Below, piece after piece: positions 4,586 through 5,278 of a stretch of DNA of 5,278 nucleotides. The DNA is taken from contig CAMDOY010000279.1 of assembly GCA_945903655.1 (NCBI GenBank), forward strand, positions 1-5,278. The letters are read 5' to 3'. A program made the translations under genes and the position numbers. The notes under the pieces are model-generated. The model had not been told where the DNA came from. It did no database searches and saw only the letters and a list, made by a program, of their open reading frames with translations. The number at the start of each line of letters is the position of its first letter. Positions within the stretch are counted from its first letter, which is position 1. The stretch is from Rhizobium sp. Q54. Its GTDB lineage: Bacteria > Pseudomonadota > Alphaproteobacteria > Rhizobiales > Beijerinckiaceae.

Positions 4586-5278
4586 ATGACCTTCGTCGAC
4601 GCAGCTCTGGCCCCCACCCGCAAGACCGGCCAGATCAAGCTCCACGGCCCTGCGGATTTCGAGGGCATGCGCAAGGCCGGACAACTCGCCGCCGAGGCGC
4701 TGGATATGCTGACGCCCTATGTCCAGCCCGGCGTCACCACCGAGGCCATCGACAAGCTCGCCTTCGAATTCGCCATGGACCACAAGGCCTATCCGGCGCC
4801 GCTGAGCTACCGGGGCTACCCCAAATCCATCTGCACCTCGATCAACCATGTGGTCTGCCATGGCATTCCCGACGACAAGCCCATGCGCAGCGGCGACATC
4901 GTCAATATCGACGTGACCCTGATCGTCGATGGCTGGCATGGGGATTCCAGCCGCATGTATCTGGTGGGCGAGGTCCCCCGCCGTGCCGAGCGGCTGGTGC
5001 AGGTCACCTATGAATCCATGATGCGCGGCATCGCCGCCGTGAAGCCCGGCGCCACCACCGGCGACATCGGCGCCGCCATCCAGGTCTATGCAGAGGCCGA
5101 GCGCTGCTCTGTCGTGCGCGATTTCTGCGGCCATGGGCTGGGCAGGCTCTTCCACGACGAGCCCAACATTCTCCACTATGGTCGCCCGGGCGAGGGCCCG
5201 GTGCTGAAGCCCGGCATGTTCTTCACCATCGAGCCCATGATCAATCTGGGCCGCCCGCAGGTGAAGATCCTCTCCGAC
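4586..5278 (+). CDS. map: Methionine aminopeptidase type I, 3' truncated by window edge
   Basis: A cytoplasmic dinuclear metalloprotease that removes the initiator methionine from new proteins whose second residue is small. 231 residues are visible; the frame runs off the window at LSD, so about 40 residues, including the last metal ligand (Glu of the QYEH-type motif), are missing. Visible active-site residues, aligned by motif to E. coli MetAP: H92 in VVCHGIP (E. coli H79), metal ligands D109 (NIDVT), D120 (HGDSS), H183 (CGHGLG) and E216 (TIEP), and H190 in LFHDEPN. The N-terminus has the RKTGQIKLHGPADFEGMRKAG form known from Hyphomicrobiales. ATG 4586 was chosen because GGAG (4577-4580) lies 5 nt upstream and the family starts here; an in-frame ATG at 4565 would add seven residues. 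Type I is clear: there is no 60-residue insertion typical of type II. The identification is near certain. Confidence 0.97.
   Translation, partial: MTFVDAALAPTRKTGQIKLHGPADFEGMRKAGQLAAEALDMLTPYVQPGVTTEAIDKLAFEFAMDHKAYPAPLSYRGYPKSICTSINHVVCHGIPDDKPMRSGDIVNIDVTLIVDGWHGDSSRMYLVGEVPRRAERLVQVTYESMMRGIAAVKPGATTGDIGAAIQVYAEAERCSVVRDFCGHGLGRLFHDEPNILHYGRPGEGPVLKPGMFFTIEPMINLGRPQVKILSD

Noticed and set aside
4523..5176. Long open frame on the minus strand across map (217 codons)
   Set aside because: It lies antisense to a clear methionine aminopeptidase, has low-complexity Gly/Ala/His composition and no recognisable family. Such frames are common opposite GC-rich genes.

Overview
The window is GC-rich and densely coding. 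It looks like an alphaproteobacterial chromosome, most likely Hyphomicrobiales (Rhizobiales). This rests mainly on the methionine aminopeptidase at the right end, which has the N-terminal extension and internal wording I recognise from that order, and on the outer gene pair: sfsA and map are commonly close neighbours there, often followed by radC. I cannot assign a genus.

Layout: the 3' part of sfsA (+, 1-543, cut by the window edge) meets a GT4 glycosyltransferase (-, 533-1552) tail to tail, overlapping by 11 bp. A 122-bp divergent intergenic region follows. It holds a perfect 7+7 bp dyad, a candidate minus-strand promoter and a leader inverted repeat. Next is a GT2 glycosyltransferase of the WaaE/KdtX/LgtF type (+, 1675-2445). 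It runs into an FkbM-type methyltransferase (-, 2446-3291) with no base between the two stop codons. After a 139-bp divergent gap with no gene or convincing promoter come a small membrane-anchored Cys/His protein resembling DUF2946 (+, 3431-3847) and a YcnI-like DUF1775 protein with a signal peptide (+, 3907-4446). The right end is map (+, from 4586, cut by the window edge).

How the parts may work together: the three central genes (two glycosyltransferases and a sugar- or lipid-type O-methyltransferase) fit building and decorating a cell-surface glycan, probably lipopolysaccharide core or a related polysaccharide. They alternate in strand and do not form an operon. The DUF2946-DUF1775 pair looks like a small envelope copper-handling unit: the mature DUF1775 protein is predicted to begin with histidine, as in the copper-binding YcnI family. 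Both sets lie between two housekeeping genes, so the interval 544-4500 is best read as an accessory insertion between sfsA and map. That reading is inference from remembered gene order.

No RNA gene, transposase, CRISPR array or tRNA was recognised. No gene-free stretch exceeds about 140 bp.
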